From: Kluyvera sp046569695
Lineage (GTDB): Bacteria; Pseudomonadota; Gammaproteobacteria; Enterobacterales; Enterobacteriaceae
Direction: 5' to 3'
Assembly (NCBI RefSeq): GCF_046569695.1
Contig: NZ_JBKHUI010000019.1
Span: 1-64,000 of the forward strand
Length of the DNA stretch: 64,000 nt
The notes under the pieces were generated by a model, which saw only the letters and a program-made list of their open reading frames with translations, was not told where the DNA came from and made no database searches. This document shows, in pieces, positions 34,737 to 43,868 of the stretch. Position numbers and translations under genes: made by a program. The first letter of the stretch is position 1, and the number at the start of each line of letters is the position of its first letter.

Positions 34737-36899
34737 TTATACGTTTTCTAACCTGGCGTAAGCGGCCACCAGCCATTTAATTCCTTGACCCTGGAAAGCG
34801 ACCTGCAGCCGGCTATGTTCACCGCTGCCTTCCAGGTTGACGATAGTGCCTTCACCAAACTTCGCATGGCGTACACGTTGACCGAGTTTATAGCCGGTAT
34901 CGTTCTCCGCCATTGGCGTGCCCATCCGCTGATGGCTGACCGGTCGGCTAACCGTTGCGCGCAGACGAACCTCTTCGACACAGGCTTCCGGCAGCTCGCC
35001 GATAAAGCGCGACGGGCGATGGTAAACCTCTTTGCCGTACAGGCGGCGCGTTTCGGCGTAGGTCAGCGTCAGCTTTTGCATCGCACGGGTGACGCCGACG
35101 TAGGCCAGACGGCGTTCTTCTTCCAGACGCCCGCCTTCATCCAGCGACATTTGGCTTGGGAACATCCCCTCTTCCATGCCAACGATAAACACCTGCGGGA
35201 ATTCCAGGCCTTTCGCCGAGTGCAGGGTCATCAACTGCACCGCGTCCTGCCAGGTATCTGCCTGACCTTCCCCGGCTTCCAGCGCCGCATGGGAGAGGAA
35301 CGCCTGCAGCGGCATTAAATCTTCATCTTCTTCGTTGTAGCTGAACTGCCGCGTAGCCGTGACCAGTTCGTCTAAGTTCTCGATTCGCGTCTGGCCTTTC
35401 TCGCCTTTTTCCTGCTCGTACATCATGCGCAGACCAGAGTCTTTCACCACGCGGTCGGTCTGCACGTGCAGCGGCATATCGGCCGTTTCCTGCGCCAGTG
35501 CGTCAATCAGCTCCATAAAGCGCTGCAGCGCGCTCGCCGCACGGCCGGCAAGGGCTTTCTCCTGCAGCAGCTCGCGGCAGGCCTGCCACAGTGTCAGCTG
35601 ACGGTCACGCGAGGTCTGGCGCACCACGTCCAGCGTACGATCGCCGATACCACGCGTTGGCGTGTTTACCACGCGCTCAAACGCTGCGTCGTCGTTACGA
35701 TTGGCGATAAGACGCAAATAAGAGAGCGCGTCTTTGATTTCCTGACGTTCGAAGAAGCGCATACCGCCGTAGATACGGTACGGCATGCTGGCCTGCAGCA
35801 GCGCCTCTTCCAGCACGCGCGATTGGGCGTTGCTGCGGTAGAGGATGGCGCATTGCGTCAGCGCGCCGCCGTTGTCCTGCCAGGTTTTAATGCGGTTCAC
35901 CACGAAGCGCGCTTCATCGAGCTCGTTAAACGCGCAGTAGAGCGAAATCGGTTCGCCGTCGGCGCCGTCGGTCCACAGTTTTTTTCCCAGTCGCCCGTTG
36001 TTGTTTTCAATCAGGGCGTTCGCGGCGCTGAGGATATTGCTGGTTGAACGGTAGTTCTGTTCCAGACGGATGGTTTCTGCGCCGGGGAAATCGTTGAGGA
36101 AGCGCTGGATGTTCTCCACCTGCGCCCCGCGCCAGCCGTAGATCGACTGGTCGTCATCGCCGACGATCATCACCTTACCGGTGTCGCCCGCCAGCAGGCG
36201 GATCCAGGCGTACTGAATGTTGTTGGTATCCTGGAATTCGTCCACCAGAATATTGGTAAAACGCTCGCGATAGTGCTGCAGGATATGCGGCTTGTTGAGC
36301 CACAGTTCATGGGCGCGCAACAGCAGCTCGGCGAAGTCCACCAGCCCTGCACGGTCACACGCTTCCTGGTAGGCCTGATAGACCTTCTGCCAGGTCTGTT
36401 CAACCGGGTTACCGTAGCTTTGCAGATGGTGTGGACGCAGCCCTTCGTCTTTCTGGCTGTTGATAAACCACATCGCCTGGCGCGGCGGCCACTGTTTCTC
36501 GTCGAGATTCATCGCCTTGATCAAGCGCTTAAGCAGGCGTAGCTGATCTTCGCTGTCGAGGATCTGGAAATCCTGCGGCAGATTGGCGTCCAGATGGTGC
36601 GCGCGCAGCAGGCGGTGCGCCAGCCCGTGGAAGGTCCCGACCCACATGCCACCCTGAGAGGTCCCCATCAGCTCAGCGATACGGTGGCGCATCTCTGCCG
36701 CCGCCTTGTTGGTAAAGGTGACCGCCATGATGGAGTACGGCGAGCAGTTCTCGACGCTTTGCAGCCAGGCAATGCGATGCACCAGCACGCGCGTCTTGCC
36801 GCTGCCTGCCCCGGCGAGCACCAGCATATTGGTACGCTCCGCCGCGACGGCTTCGCGCTGTTTATCGTTGAGGCTGTCGAGCAGGTAAGAAACGTCCAT
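34737..36899 (-). CDS. uvrD: DNA helicase II UvrD
   Basis: 3'-5' superfamily 1 helicase of nucleotide excision repair and mismatch repair. From ATG 36899 it has 720 residues, as in E. coli; an in-frame TTG six codons upstream is not preferred. Walker A GAGSGKT at 30-36, motif II VDEFQDTNN, QSIYGWRGA, and motif VI YVGVTRAM are visible. The C-terminal ~50 residues form the Tudor-like fold that binds RNA polymerase. A LexA box lies 36 bases upstream. Confidence 0.98.
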   Translation of the reverse strand: MDVSYLLDSLNDKQREAVAAERTNMLVLAGAGSGKTRVLVHRIAWLQSVENCSPYSIMAVTFTNKAAAEMRHRIAELMGTSQGGMWVGTFHGLAHRLLRAHHLDANLPQDFQILDSEDQLRLLKRLIKAMNLDEKQWPPRQAMWFINSQKDEGLRPHHLQSYGNPVEQTWQKVYQAYQEACDRAGLVDFAELLLRAHELWLNKPHILQHYRERFTNILVDEFQDTNNIQYAWIRLLAGDTGKVMIVGDDDQSIYGWRGAQVENIQRFLNDFPGAETIRLEQNYRSTSNILSAANALIENNNGRLGKKLWTDGADGEPISLYCAFNELDEARFVVNRIKTWQDNGGALTQCAILYRSNAQSRVLEEALLQASMPYRIYGGMRFFERQEIKDALSYLRLIANRNDDAAFERVVNTPTRGIGDRTLDVVRQTSRDRQLTLWQACRELLQEKALAGRAASALQRFMELIDALAQETADMPLHVQTDRVVKDSGLRMMYEQEKGEKGQTRIENLDELVTATRQFSYNEEDEDLMPLQAFLSHAALEAGEGQADTWQDAVQLMTLHSAKGLEFPQVFIVGMEEGMFPSQMSLDEGGRLEEERRLAYVGVTRAMQKLTLTYAETRRLYGKEVYHRPSRFIGELPEACVEEVRLRATVSRPVSHQRMGTPMAENDTGYKLGQRVRHAKFGEGTIVNLEGSGEHSRLQVAFQGQGIKWLVAAYARLENV

Positions 36900-36935
36900 T
36901 GGCACCGCCGGAATCAACAGGGCCCAGTGGGACCC

Positions 36936-36951
36936 CTGGGAATTTATACAG
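36936..36951 (-). promoter_or_regulatory. LexA (SOS) box of uvrD
   Basis: The minus strand reads CTGTATAAATTCCCAG, a CTG-N10-CAG SOS box close to the E. coli uvrD box. It lies between yigB and uvrD and should allow DNA damage to induce uvrD. Confidence 0.88.
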
Positions 36952-36963
36952 AGTTGCTTACGA

Positions 36964-37680
36964 TTATATCAGCGAGGTCAGAGATGCCAACCGGGAAATC
37001 TCGACATGCGGCAACAAACGGCTGTCTGCGGTTTGCATCAGGTCGGCATTTTCCGGTTTGATCCAGCAGGCTTGCATGCCGCAGCGAATGGCACCTGCCA
37101 CGTCGGTGGTCAGGTCATCGCCTACGTGCAGGATCTCGCCGAGCGGCACGTTGAGCTTGTCTGCCGCCAGATGGTACATATCGGCAAATGGCTTCGAACG
37201 CCCGTCCGGGCCGGCGCGCAAAACGAACTGGAAGTAATCGCTCAGGCCGAACAGTTCCGGCTGGGCGTTACCGTTGGTGATCGCCACCAGCGGCCATTTC
37301 TGGCCCAGTTTCGCCAGCGTGTCGTGGGTTTCCTGCGGCACGTCAATCCGGCTGCGCCACTGGGCGAAATTCGCCATCGCCGCATCGGCACCGGCTTTGG
37401 CTTCCTGAGCCGTCAGCCCAAGCTGACGCATACCGGACTCCAGCGCACGCCAGCGCCATTCGGTGACGTCATGATAGATTTCTGGCTCTGTCTTTAACAA
37501 CTCATCGCGCCACTGCTGCAACGTACGGGCATCGAAGTTCGCCAGCGCCGGATGGTAGCCGCGTACAAAGGCCAGCGATTCCTGCATCGTGCGGTCAATC
37601 ACCGGGCGGTTATCATAAAGGGTGTCATCAAGGTCAAACGTCAGCGCCGCGATAGCGCCTAACGGCCGATAAAAACGCAT
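36964..37680 (-). CDS. yigB: HAD family phosphatase YigB
   Basis: Haloacid dehalogenase hydrolase (subclass IA); E. coli YigB dephosphorylates FMN to riboflavin, also 5-amino-6-ribitylamino-uracil phosphate. 238 residues. Motif I is FDLDDTLYDN (Asp16, Asp18), with the C-terminal motif HVGDDLTTDVAGA. Its ATG overlaps the xerC stop by one base (TAATG). Last gene of dapF-yigA-xerC-yigB. Confidence 0.95.
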   Translation of the reverse strand: MRFYRPLGAIAALTFDLDDTLYDNRPVIDRTMQESLAFVRGYHPALANFDARTLQQWRDELLKTEPEIYHDVTEWRWRALESGMRQLGLTAQEAKAGADAAMANFAQWRSRIDVPQETHDTLAKLGQKWPLVAITNGNAQPELFGLSDYFQFVLRAGPDGRSKPFADMYHLAADKLNVPLGEILHVGDDLTTDVAGAIRCGMQACWIKPENADLMQTADSRLLPHVEISRLASLTSLI

Positions 37681-38582
37681 TATTTCTCCCGTTTGGCGCG
37701 CGGATGCGCCGCATCGTACACCGAGGCAAGGTGTTGAAAATCAAGGTGGGTATAGATTTGGGTGGTAGACAGGTTGGCGTGGCCCAGCAGTTCCTGCACG
37801 CCGCGCAGGTCACCGCTCGATTCGAGCATATGAGTGGCAAATGAGTGGCGCAGCTTGTGGGGGTTCACGTGGCTGTTCAGCTCCTGCTTAATGCCCCATT
37901 CCGCAAAGCGTTTTTGCACATTACGCGCCGAAATTCGCTTGCCGAGCTTCGAGAGAAACAGCGCGTCCTCGTCGCTGCCAAACAGCCCGCGCAGGTCGAG
38001 CCAGTGCTCAATCCACGTCACGGCGTTACGGCCAATCGGCAGGCGACGCTCTTTGCTGCCTTTCCCCATCACCCACACTTCGCCGGTATCGAGATCCAGA
38101 TGTTTAATATCCAGATTCACCAGTTCAGAAAGACGTAAGCCCGCGCCGTACATCACCTCCAGCATGGCGCGGTCGCGCACCGCCAGCGGGTCGTTGAGAT
38201 CGATATCCAGCAGGCGGTTAACGTCATCGACGTCGATATTTTTTGGCAGATGGCGCGGTGCTTTCGGCGCGGCGATGCCTTTTGCCGGGTTTGCCGGCAG
38301 CTCGCCCTGACCCACCATCCAATCAAAGAAGCTACGCAGCGCCGACAAGCGTAGCGCCAGGCTTGCAGCCCCCAGCCCTTTGCGGCGGCTGCGGGTCGCA
38401 AAACTGCGCACCATCGCAGCATCACATTGTTGCCAATTCTGCAGGCCCATTCCTTCGGCCAGTTCAATAATGGCATCAAGCTGACGCTGGTAGTTGAGGA
38501 GCGTGATGGGGCTAAGCTGGCGCTCTACGCCCAGATAGCGCAGAAAGCGGGTAACGGCTTGCTCTAGTTCGGTACCGGTCAT
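37680..38582 (-). CDS. xerC: site-specific tyrosine recombinase XerC
   Basis: Resolves chromosome and plasmid dimers at dif/cer with XerD. 300 residues (E. coli 298, two extra at the N-terminus). All six catalytic residues are seen: Arg150, Lys174, His242, Arg245, His268 and nucleophile Tyr277. It lacks integrase neighbours, so this is the housekeeping recombinase. Overlaps yigA by 4 bases and yigB by one. Confidence 0.97.
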   Translation of the reverse strand: MTGTELEQAVTRFLRYLGVERQLSPITLLNYQRQLDAIIELAEGMGLQNWQQCDAAMVRSFATRSRRKGLGAASLALRLSALRSFFDWMVGQGELPANPAKGIAAPKAPRHLPKNIDVDDVNRLLDIDLNDPLAVRDRAMLEVMYGAGLRLSELVNLDIKHLDLDTGEVWVMGKGSKERRLPIGRNAVTWIEHWLDLRGLFGSDEDALFLSKLGKRISARNVQKRFAEWGIKQELNSHVNPHKLRHSFATHMLESSGDLRGVQELLGHANLSTTQIYTHLDFQHLASVYDAAHPRAKREK

Positions 38583-39286
38583 ACGCGCTCTATCCAGCGT
38601 TCCAGCAGGCCCGGCATCATCAGGGCGATTTCCTGCAGCAGCTGCGTGCCCTGCCCCGGTTGATAGTGGTGCGGGTCGCGGCTGCTAAAGAGGATCACGC
38701 CTAAATCGCCGTCGCTGCCCATCATCGACATCGCTACCGATCCTACGGCTTTCGCCTCAGGAAGCACCAGCAGCAGCTCGGGACCGTTGAGAGGGCCAAG
38801 ATAGTGGTTGGCCTGGCCTAAGCGCTGAATACGCAGCGGTTCAAAGGCCTGACGGGAGAGCACCAGATCGGTATGTCTGGAAGGTGCGCCAAGGCGCCAG
38901 CGGTCGGAGAACAGCCGCAGCGATGCGCCCGCCAGCCCCAGCTCACGTGCCCAGCGATGGAAGCGCAGCAGGAGATCGTCCAGGCTTTCCGCGCAGGCCA
39001 GCCGATTTTGCAGATGCAGCAAGCGATAAAACAGGCTTTCGTTAGCCATCGCCTGCTCCATCAACTGGCTCATATTCTCTTCCAGCATGGCAATGTAGTT
39101 GCGCGAACGCGCCATGTGCCACTCCACCAGAGAGACCATGCCCCGCACCGGGTGCGGGACGCGCATTTGCTCAACCACTGATGCATTACGAATAAAGAAT
39201 TCAGGATGTTGCAACAGATAATCCACGACCGCGCCGTCATTTAGCGTAGCGAGAGCGTCCTGCTGTTCTTCCCCGACGTGTTTCAT
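38579..39286 (-). CDS. yigA: DUF484 family protein YigA
   Basis: A 235-residue protein with an N-terminal helical region and a GAF-like DUF484 domain; opens MKHVGEEQQDALATLNDGAVVDY and contains LLQHPEFFIRN. Molecular function unknown. It is held between dapF and xerC by 4-base ATGA overlaps on both sides, a conserved arrangement. Confidence 0.9.
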   Translation of the reverse strand: MKHVGEEQQDALATLNDGAVVDYLLQHPEFFIRNASVVEQMRVPHPVRGMVSLVEWHMARSRNYIAMLEENMSQLMEQAMANESLFYRLLHLQNRLACAESLDDLLLRFHRWARELGLAGASLRLFSDRWRLGAPSRHTDLVLSRQAFEPLRIQRLGQANHYLGPLNGPELLLVLPEAKAVGSVAMSMMGSDGDLGVILFSSRDPHHYQPGQGTQLLQEIALMMPGLLERWIERV

Positions 39287-40107
39287 AAGTGAATAAATCC
39301 GTCATAGACATGTGCCGCCGGGCCAGTCATAAACAACGGTTGGCCCGGGCCTTTCCAGGCGATATCAAGTCGCCCGCCAGGCAGTTCCACGCGCACCTCT
39401 TCCGCCAGCAAGCCCTGCTGGATGCCAACGGCAACCGCCGCACATGCGCCGCTGCCGCAGGCCTGAGTTTCACCCGCACCGCGTTCGTAAACGCGCAGAC
39501 GGATGTGGTCCCGTTTCACTACCTGCATAAAACCAATGTTAGCGCGTTCTGGAAAACGCTCATGACTTTCCATCACCGGGCCAAGCGTTTCTACCGCGGC
39601 GGTGTCGACATCATCGACCTGAATCACGCAGTGTGGGTTCCCCATCGAGACCACGCCGCACAATACTGTCTGTTCAGACGCGCGCATGATATAGGTCTTT
39701 TCCGCTTTGTTAGCGCGGAACGGCACCTGTGACGGTTCGAAGTTAGGCTCGCCCATATTCACGCGAACCAGTTCATCGTCGGTCACGCTTAAGACCATAC
39801 GGCCATTGGCGGTGCTCACGCGGATATCGCGCTTGTTGGTCAACCCTTTCAGGCGCACAAAGCGGGCGAAACAACGGGCACCGTTACCACACTGGGAGAC
39901 TTCGCTACCGTCGGCGTTAAAGATGCGGTAGTGAAAATCCAGGTCAGGATCGTAAGGCGGTTCCACGACCAACAGCTGATCGAAACCCACGCCAAGATGC
40001 CTGTCCGCCAGTCGGCGGATAAGCTCAGGCGAGAAAAAAACATTCTGCGTTACCGCGTCGACGACCATGAAATCGTTGCCGAGGCCATGCATTTTAGAGA
40101 ACTGCAT
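39283..40107 (-). CDS. dapF: diaminopimelate epimerase DapF
   Basis: Converts LL- to meso-diaminopimelate for lysine and peptidoglycan synthesis, without cofactor, by two cysteines. From ATG 40107 it has 274 residues, as in E. coli; this start leaves GGAG six bases upstream, better than the adjacent ATG at 40110. Cys73 (SQCGNGARC) and Cys217 (ETQACGSGAC) are visible. First or second gene of the operon after lptM (35 bases). Confidence 0.97.
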   Translation of the reverse strand: MQFSKMHGLGNDFMVVDAVTQNVFFSPELIRRLADRHLGVGFDQLLVVEPPYDPDLDFHYRIFNADGSEVSQCGNGARCFARFVRLKGLTNKRDIRVSTANGRMVLSVTDDELVRVNMGEPNFEPSQVPFRANKAEKTYIMRASEQTVLCGVVSMGNPHCVIQVDDVDTAAVETLGPVMESHERFPERANIGFMQVVKRDHIRLRVYERGAGETQACGSGACAAVAVGIQQGLLAEEVRVELPGGRLDIAWKGPGQPLFMTGPAAHVYDGFIHL

Positions 40108-40142
40108 CATCTACTCCAGTTGCGCGGAACAGAACGGTAATA

Positions 40143-40346
40143 TTAGTAATTAACCTGCGTCGGGCCGCCGTTATCACCACGGTCGTTACGATCCGGAGAA
40201 CTGCTCTGAATCGGAGGAGTGACGGATTGCGTCGGCGGAGCTGCCGTTTTATCAGCCGGAGGAAAATAGAGCGGGCCCTTCAGGCCGCAGCCTGCAAGGC
40301 TAAATAATGCAAGTAACACTGCCAGCGGTCGAAAAATCTTATTCAT
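40143..40346 (-). CDS. lptM: lipoprotein LptM (YifL)
   Basis: Small outer-membrane lipoprotein; in E. coli it assists oxidative maturation of the LPS translocon subunit LptD. 67 residues with signal peptide and lipobox LAGC (17-20), so Cys20 is lipidated, followed by the conserved GLKGPLYFPPADK and a Pro/Ser-rich tail ending QVNY. Divergent from cyaY. Confidence 0.93.
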   Translation of the reverse strand: MNKIFRPLAVLLALFSLAGCGLKGPLYFPPADKTAAPPTQSVTPPIQSSSPDRNDRGDNGGPTQVNY

Positions 40347-40485
40347 TCTTAAGATGCCTGTAGTTCAATGCTTTCTATTTTCTATCATCGCAGGAGAAGG
40401 CGCAAAAGCAAGCGTTAAGCACCTGACTGCAACGTGATTTGTTTCACGCTATACTGCCGCCATCACTAAATAACGGGAAACAACA

Positions 40486-40806
40486 ATGAACGACAGTGAA
40501 TTTCATCGCCTGGCCGATACCCTGTGGCTGACCATCGAAGAGCGCCTGGACGATTGGGACGGCGACAGCGATATCGACTGCGAGATCAACGGCGGCGTGC
40601 TGACCATCAGCTTTGAAAACGGCAGCAAAATTATTATTAACCGTCAGGAACCATTGCACCAGGTGTGGCTGGCAACCAAACAGGGCGGCTACCATTTTGA
40701 CCTGAAGGGTGATGAGTGGATTTGCGACCGCAGCGGCGAAACCTTCTGGGATCTGCTTGAGCAGGCGGCGACGCAGCAGGCGGGTGAAGAGGTTAGCTTC
40801 CGCTAA
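40486..40806 (+). CDS. cyaY: iron-sulfur cluster assembly protein CyaY (frataxin)
   Basis: Bacterial frataxin, an iron-binding modulator of IscS. 106 residues, as in E. coli. The acidic helix (FHRLADTLWLTIEERLDDWD and following) and the beta sheet with INRQEPLHQVWLATKQGGYHF are clear. Divergent from lptM and convergent with cyaA, from which a BIME separates it. Confidence 0.96.
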   Translation: MNDSEFHRLADTLWLTIEERLDDWDGDSDIDCEINGGVLTISFENGSKIIINRQEPLHQVWLATKQGGYHFDLKGDEWICDRSGETFWDLLEQAATQQAGEEVSFR

Positions 40807-40812
40807 GGTGGA

Positions 40813-40900
40813 TTGCCGGATGGCGGTGTAAACACCTTATCCGGCCTACAAACGGCACGAAACGAGTCGGCCGGATAAGGCGGAGCCGCCATCCGGCATC
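40813..40900. repeat. BIME (two inverted REP elements)
   Basis: A REP arm GCCGGATGGCGG... through CCGGCCTAC (40815-40849) is followed by an inverted REP GGCCGGATAAGGCGGA... (40869-40898). Located between convergent cyaY and cyaA. Confidence 0.93.
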
Positions 40901-40904
40901 ATGA

Positions 40905-43451
40905 TTAAGAGAAATACTGCTGCAACAACGGTGCGTTGTTATTGTCCTGATTGGACGGCGGCGGCACGATGGCCTGGCTGCGGAACGGGATCACCTGCGC
41001 GCGACCATCAACCTTCACAATCTGATAGAACTGCGGCAGGTTGAAGTTGATAAAGCTTGAGCCGTAGGTGAAGCGATCGTGTGACGATGAGTAGAAGCGG
41101 CTGACGTCACGTACCAGCTCTTCTTTACTGCCCTCACAGTGGTGATACACCTCTGCGCGGTTGCTCTCGTCAAGAATGTAGATATTAAAGCCCTGATCCT
41201 CGCCCGACTCTTCGAAGAAGAACTGAATAATCCCTTCGCTCGCAAAACCATCGACCACCTGGGGCAGCTCAACATGATTGGTCTCAACCTGAACGGAAAG
41301 CCCGTGCAGCTTGTTATGCGAAATCGCGCCGTAGAACTCAATGGCGTTTTCCAGCTTCTGCACCGACACGTTAAGACGCTCAAAGAACAGGCCCCAGGTC
41401 TGCCCGGAGACGCGCAGCGCTTTAAAGCGACCGGTTTCCTGACGGGTGCTGGAAAGACGCAGTTCGATGCACTCGGACACCAGTTGCTGTACGCGAGTAC
41501 GGATTAAACCGCGCAGATGCTGGCTATAGCAGAACACTTCAACGCTGTCCGGCGGCGCAGCATCCTGGTGCATCTTACCAAGGATAGTTTTCAGCGCTTC
41601 GATCATCGCCTGCTCGCCGTTGAAGTGCAGCGTACGCACTTCATTCCACGAGTTGCGATACAGCAGGTCAACGCTGCCGACCAGGCATTTCTGATCTTCG
41701 CCGAAGCTGAAGGTATCAAGCTTGCGGAAATCGAAATGCACCACCTGATTGCGGAAGGCCGCCGTCGGGTCATATTCGAGGTTAACAATAATCGCCAGAT
41801 GGCGAATTTCGCACGGGCTATAGAGCGCTTTCGGCGTTGGCGCAGGCAGACGCAGCGGGAAGTGGTGCGACACGTCAGCAACCATCTCCTGCAGTTTTGC
41901 CAGATCGACAATACCGTTGCCTTTAATAAACAGGCGCGTGCGCGAGGTCAGCAGGCCGTTAAACCAAGCCCAGGCCACCAGCTTATTCAGATAGCGGTTA
42001 TATTCCAGCGGCTGATGGCTGATTATTGATTCCATGTTCGGCGAGCGGTTGTAGAGATACCAACCCGTACGGTTGGCGCGTCCCGGCGGAACATAGATAA
42101 AGGTCAGATTCGGTTCGGACAGGTCCGGGGAGATCTGCGGGTTCACCAGCGTCACTTTACCCGGCAGCGCTTCAAACGCGGCGTACAGCTTACGCGTCAG
42201 CACACCGATATCCTGCGGGCTGGCGGAAACGCTCAGGTTATTCCGACGAGCGAAGCGAATCAGGTTACGGTAGCTCTGCATCATTGCATCGAGCAGCTCG
42301 TTGTGCGCTTCGCGGACCTGGTCGATTTTCCAGTTGGCGCGGTTGTCGAGCATCGCCAGACGCTCTTCGCTCCAGCCCCACTCTTTCACCAGTTGGCCGA
42401 CCACTTCACGACGCCAGCCAACGCAGGCGCGTTCGCGGCTGAGCTTTTCGCACACCTTCAGATAGAAGCAGCGGCGCACGAGGTCAAGGCGGGTTTCATC
42501 TTCAATCGCCTTCAGGTACTCGGTCACGCGCTCCAGCATCATGCAGTAGGCATCGAGACCGAAGGAGACGATCTCGCCGTTGTGCAGGCGCTGTTTAATG
42601 TCTTTTGCCAGCAGGTGCGTATTCGGGTATTCCCAGGAATAGGCTTCCAGCAGCAGGGTTTTCAGCACCGCTTTATACGGTGAGTCGATACTCTTATAGA
42701 GCTGCCACAGGCTGGCACCGAAGTACTCTTCGGCGGAGAGCGAGCTCAATCCACCGAGGTCGAGCCATTCGTTCGGCGTCAGGACACCCTGGGCGTAAAG
42801 CGTCATCACGTAGTCGTCGTAATGATCTTCTTCTTCGCCCGGCACCATATTCCACAGAATACGTTTGCCCGCCAGGCGGACCGCCGTGCGGTAAAATTCG
42901 TCGAGTAATAAAATGTGCTGCGTTGAACCGCAGTCTTCGCCACCGAGGCTGCCGCTTTCATTATGACGGAAGCGGTTTTCGTCGATCAGGAAGAAGCTGA
43001 CTTCAACGCCCAGCGATGCCGCCCAGCTTTCCAGCAGGCTGCATTTGCGCTGTAACAATTGGCGTTCATCATTATCGAGCCACGACTGGTGGCAGACCCA
43101 GATATCCAGATCGGAAGAGCAGCTCTGGCCTACCGATGAGGTACTCCCCATCGAGTAAACGCCGGTAATCGGCAGTTCACCTTTTGCGGAGGTCTGCGGC
43201 GGCATGCCGCGGTGCAGCTCGAGCTCATCAAGATAATGGCGTTGGGTTTCATCAGGCGTGTAGAGGCAGATGCCCTTGGGAACGTTACCGTCGAGGTAAC
43301 CCGGCATCAGCGGATGATGATAATGTAATAATGTCGGCAGTAGACTGTAAACCTGCTGGAAAGCAGGCCCCATGGCTGCAAGCGCGCGATCCACACGCAG
43401 TTGGTTGATGGCATCCAGTCTCTGTTTCAGTGTCTCAATATAGAGGTACAA
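40905..43451 (-). CDS. cyaA: adenylate cyclase CyaA
   Basis: Class I adenylate cyclase making cAMP for CRP; activity is controlled through the glucose PTS. Starting at TTG 43451, as in E. coli, gives 848 residues; an in-frame ATG seven codons upstream exists but the UUG start is the conserved one and is thought to limit expression. The N-terminal catalytic half shows the nucleotidyltransferase pattern MGSTSSVGQSCSSDLDIW with Asp114 and Asp116. The C-terminal half is the regulatory domain. CRP itself can repress through the upstream site. Confidence 0.96.
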   Translation of the reverse strand: MYLYIETLKQRLDAINQLRVDRALAAMGPAFQQVYSLLPTLLHYHHPLMPGYLDGNVPKGICLYTPDETQRHYLDELELHRGMPPQTSAKGELPITGVYSMGSTSSVGQSCSSDLDIWVCHQSWLDNDERQLLQRKCSLLESWAASLGVEVSFFLIDENRFRHNESGSLGGEDCGSTQHILLLDEFYRTAVRLAGKRILWNMVPGEEEDHYDDYVMTLYAQGVLTPNEWLDLGGLSSLSAEEYFGASLWQLYKSIDSPYKAVLKTLLLEAYSWEYPNTHLLAKDIKQRLHNGEIVSFGLDAYCMMLERVTEYLKAIEDETRLDLVRRCFYLKVCEKLSRERACVGWRREVVGQLVKEWGWSEERLAMLDNRANWKIDQVREAHNELLDAMMQSYRNLIRFARRNNLSVSASPQDIGVLTRKLYAAFEALPGKVTLVNPQISPDLSEPNLTFIYVPPGRANRTGWYLYNRSPNMESIISHQPLEYNRYLNKLVAWAWFNGLLTSRTRLFIKGNGIVDLAKLQEMVADVSHHFPLRLPAPTPKALYSPCEIRHLAIIVNLEYDPTAAFRNQVVHFDFRKLDTFSFGEDQKCLVGSVDLLYRNSWNEVRTLHFNGEQAMIEALKTILGKMHQDAAPPDSVEVFCYSQHLRGLIRTRVQQLVSECIELRLSSTRQETGRFKALRVSGQTWGLFFERLNVSVQKLENAIEFYGAISHNKLHGLSVQVETNHVELPQVVDGFASEGIIQFFFEESGEDQGFNIYILDESNRAEVYHHCEGSKEELVRDVSRFYSSSHDRFTYGSSFINFNLPQFYQIVKVDGRAQVIPFRSQAIVPPPSNQDNNNAPLLQQYFS

Positions 43452-43868
43452 GACATATCGCCTGATGTTCAAAACCTCGACGTATCCTGTCAGAGCGGTA
43501 CGGAGGTTTTAATATTTCAACAAGAAGAACCGTTACCGTTTTGTGTCCGCCGTTGTGATTATCAAAATTCGGACAAAAAATGGTTTAAAACGTGATCAAT
43601 TTAACACCTTGCCGGTTGACCGTAAAGAATGTTGCACTACAACAAGTGTAGCATTGAATGCTGCTGTAAACCCCGGCATACGATCAAGACAGTGCCAGTA
43701 ATGAACGGTAAACACAACCCCGTTTATGCTTACCTTTACTGACTCTCAAGGCACGCTTCGTGCATACCCCTTAATTCCCAGCAAGAATTTTTACGAAGAC
43801 CGTGAAAACTAACATCATTAGGGCAACAATGTTAGGATGGTCAATGGACGATAACGACGGTAACAAGC
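43452..43868. other. cyaA-hemC divergent intergenic region
   Basis: A 417-base gap holding the 5' leaders and promoters of two divergent operons. The only site I can name is the CRP box at 43591-43606; AT-rich promoter-like stretches flank it. No gene-like open frame or known small RNA was recognised. Confidence 0.7.
43591..43606 (-). promoter_or_regulatory. CRP site in cyaA promoter
   Basis: The minus strand reads TGTTA-N6-TCACG within GTGTTAAATTGATCACGTTT, matching the known CRP site at the cyaA P2 promoter of E. coli. It would let cAMP-CRP repress cyaA, a negative feedback. Confidence 0.88.

Noticed and set aside
37680..38582. Tyrosine recombinase as a sign of an integrated element
   Set aside because: It is the housekeeping XerC in its normal dapF-yigA-xerC-yigB operon.
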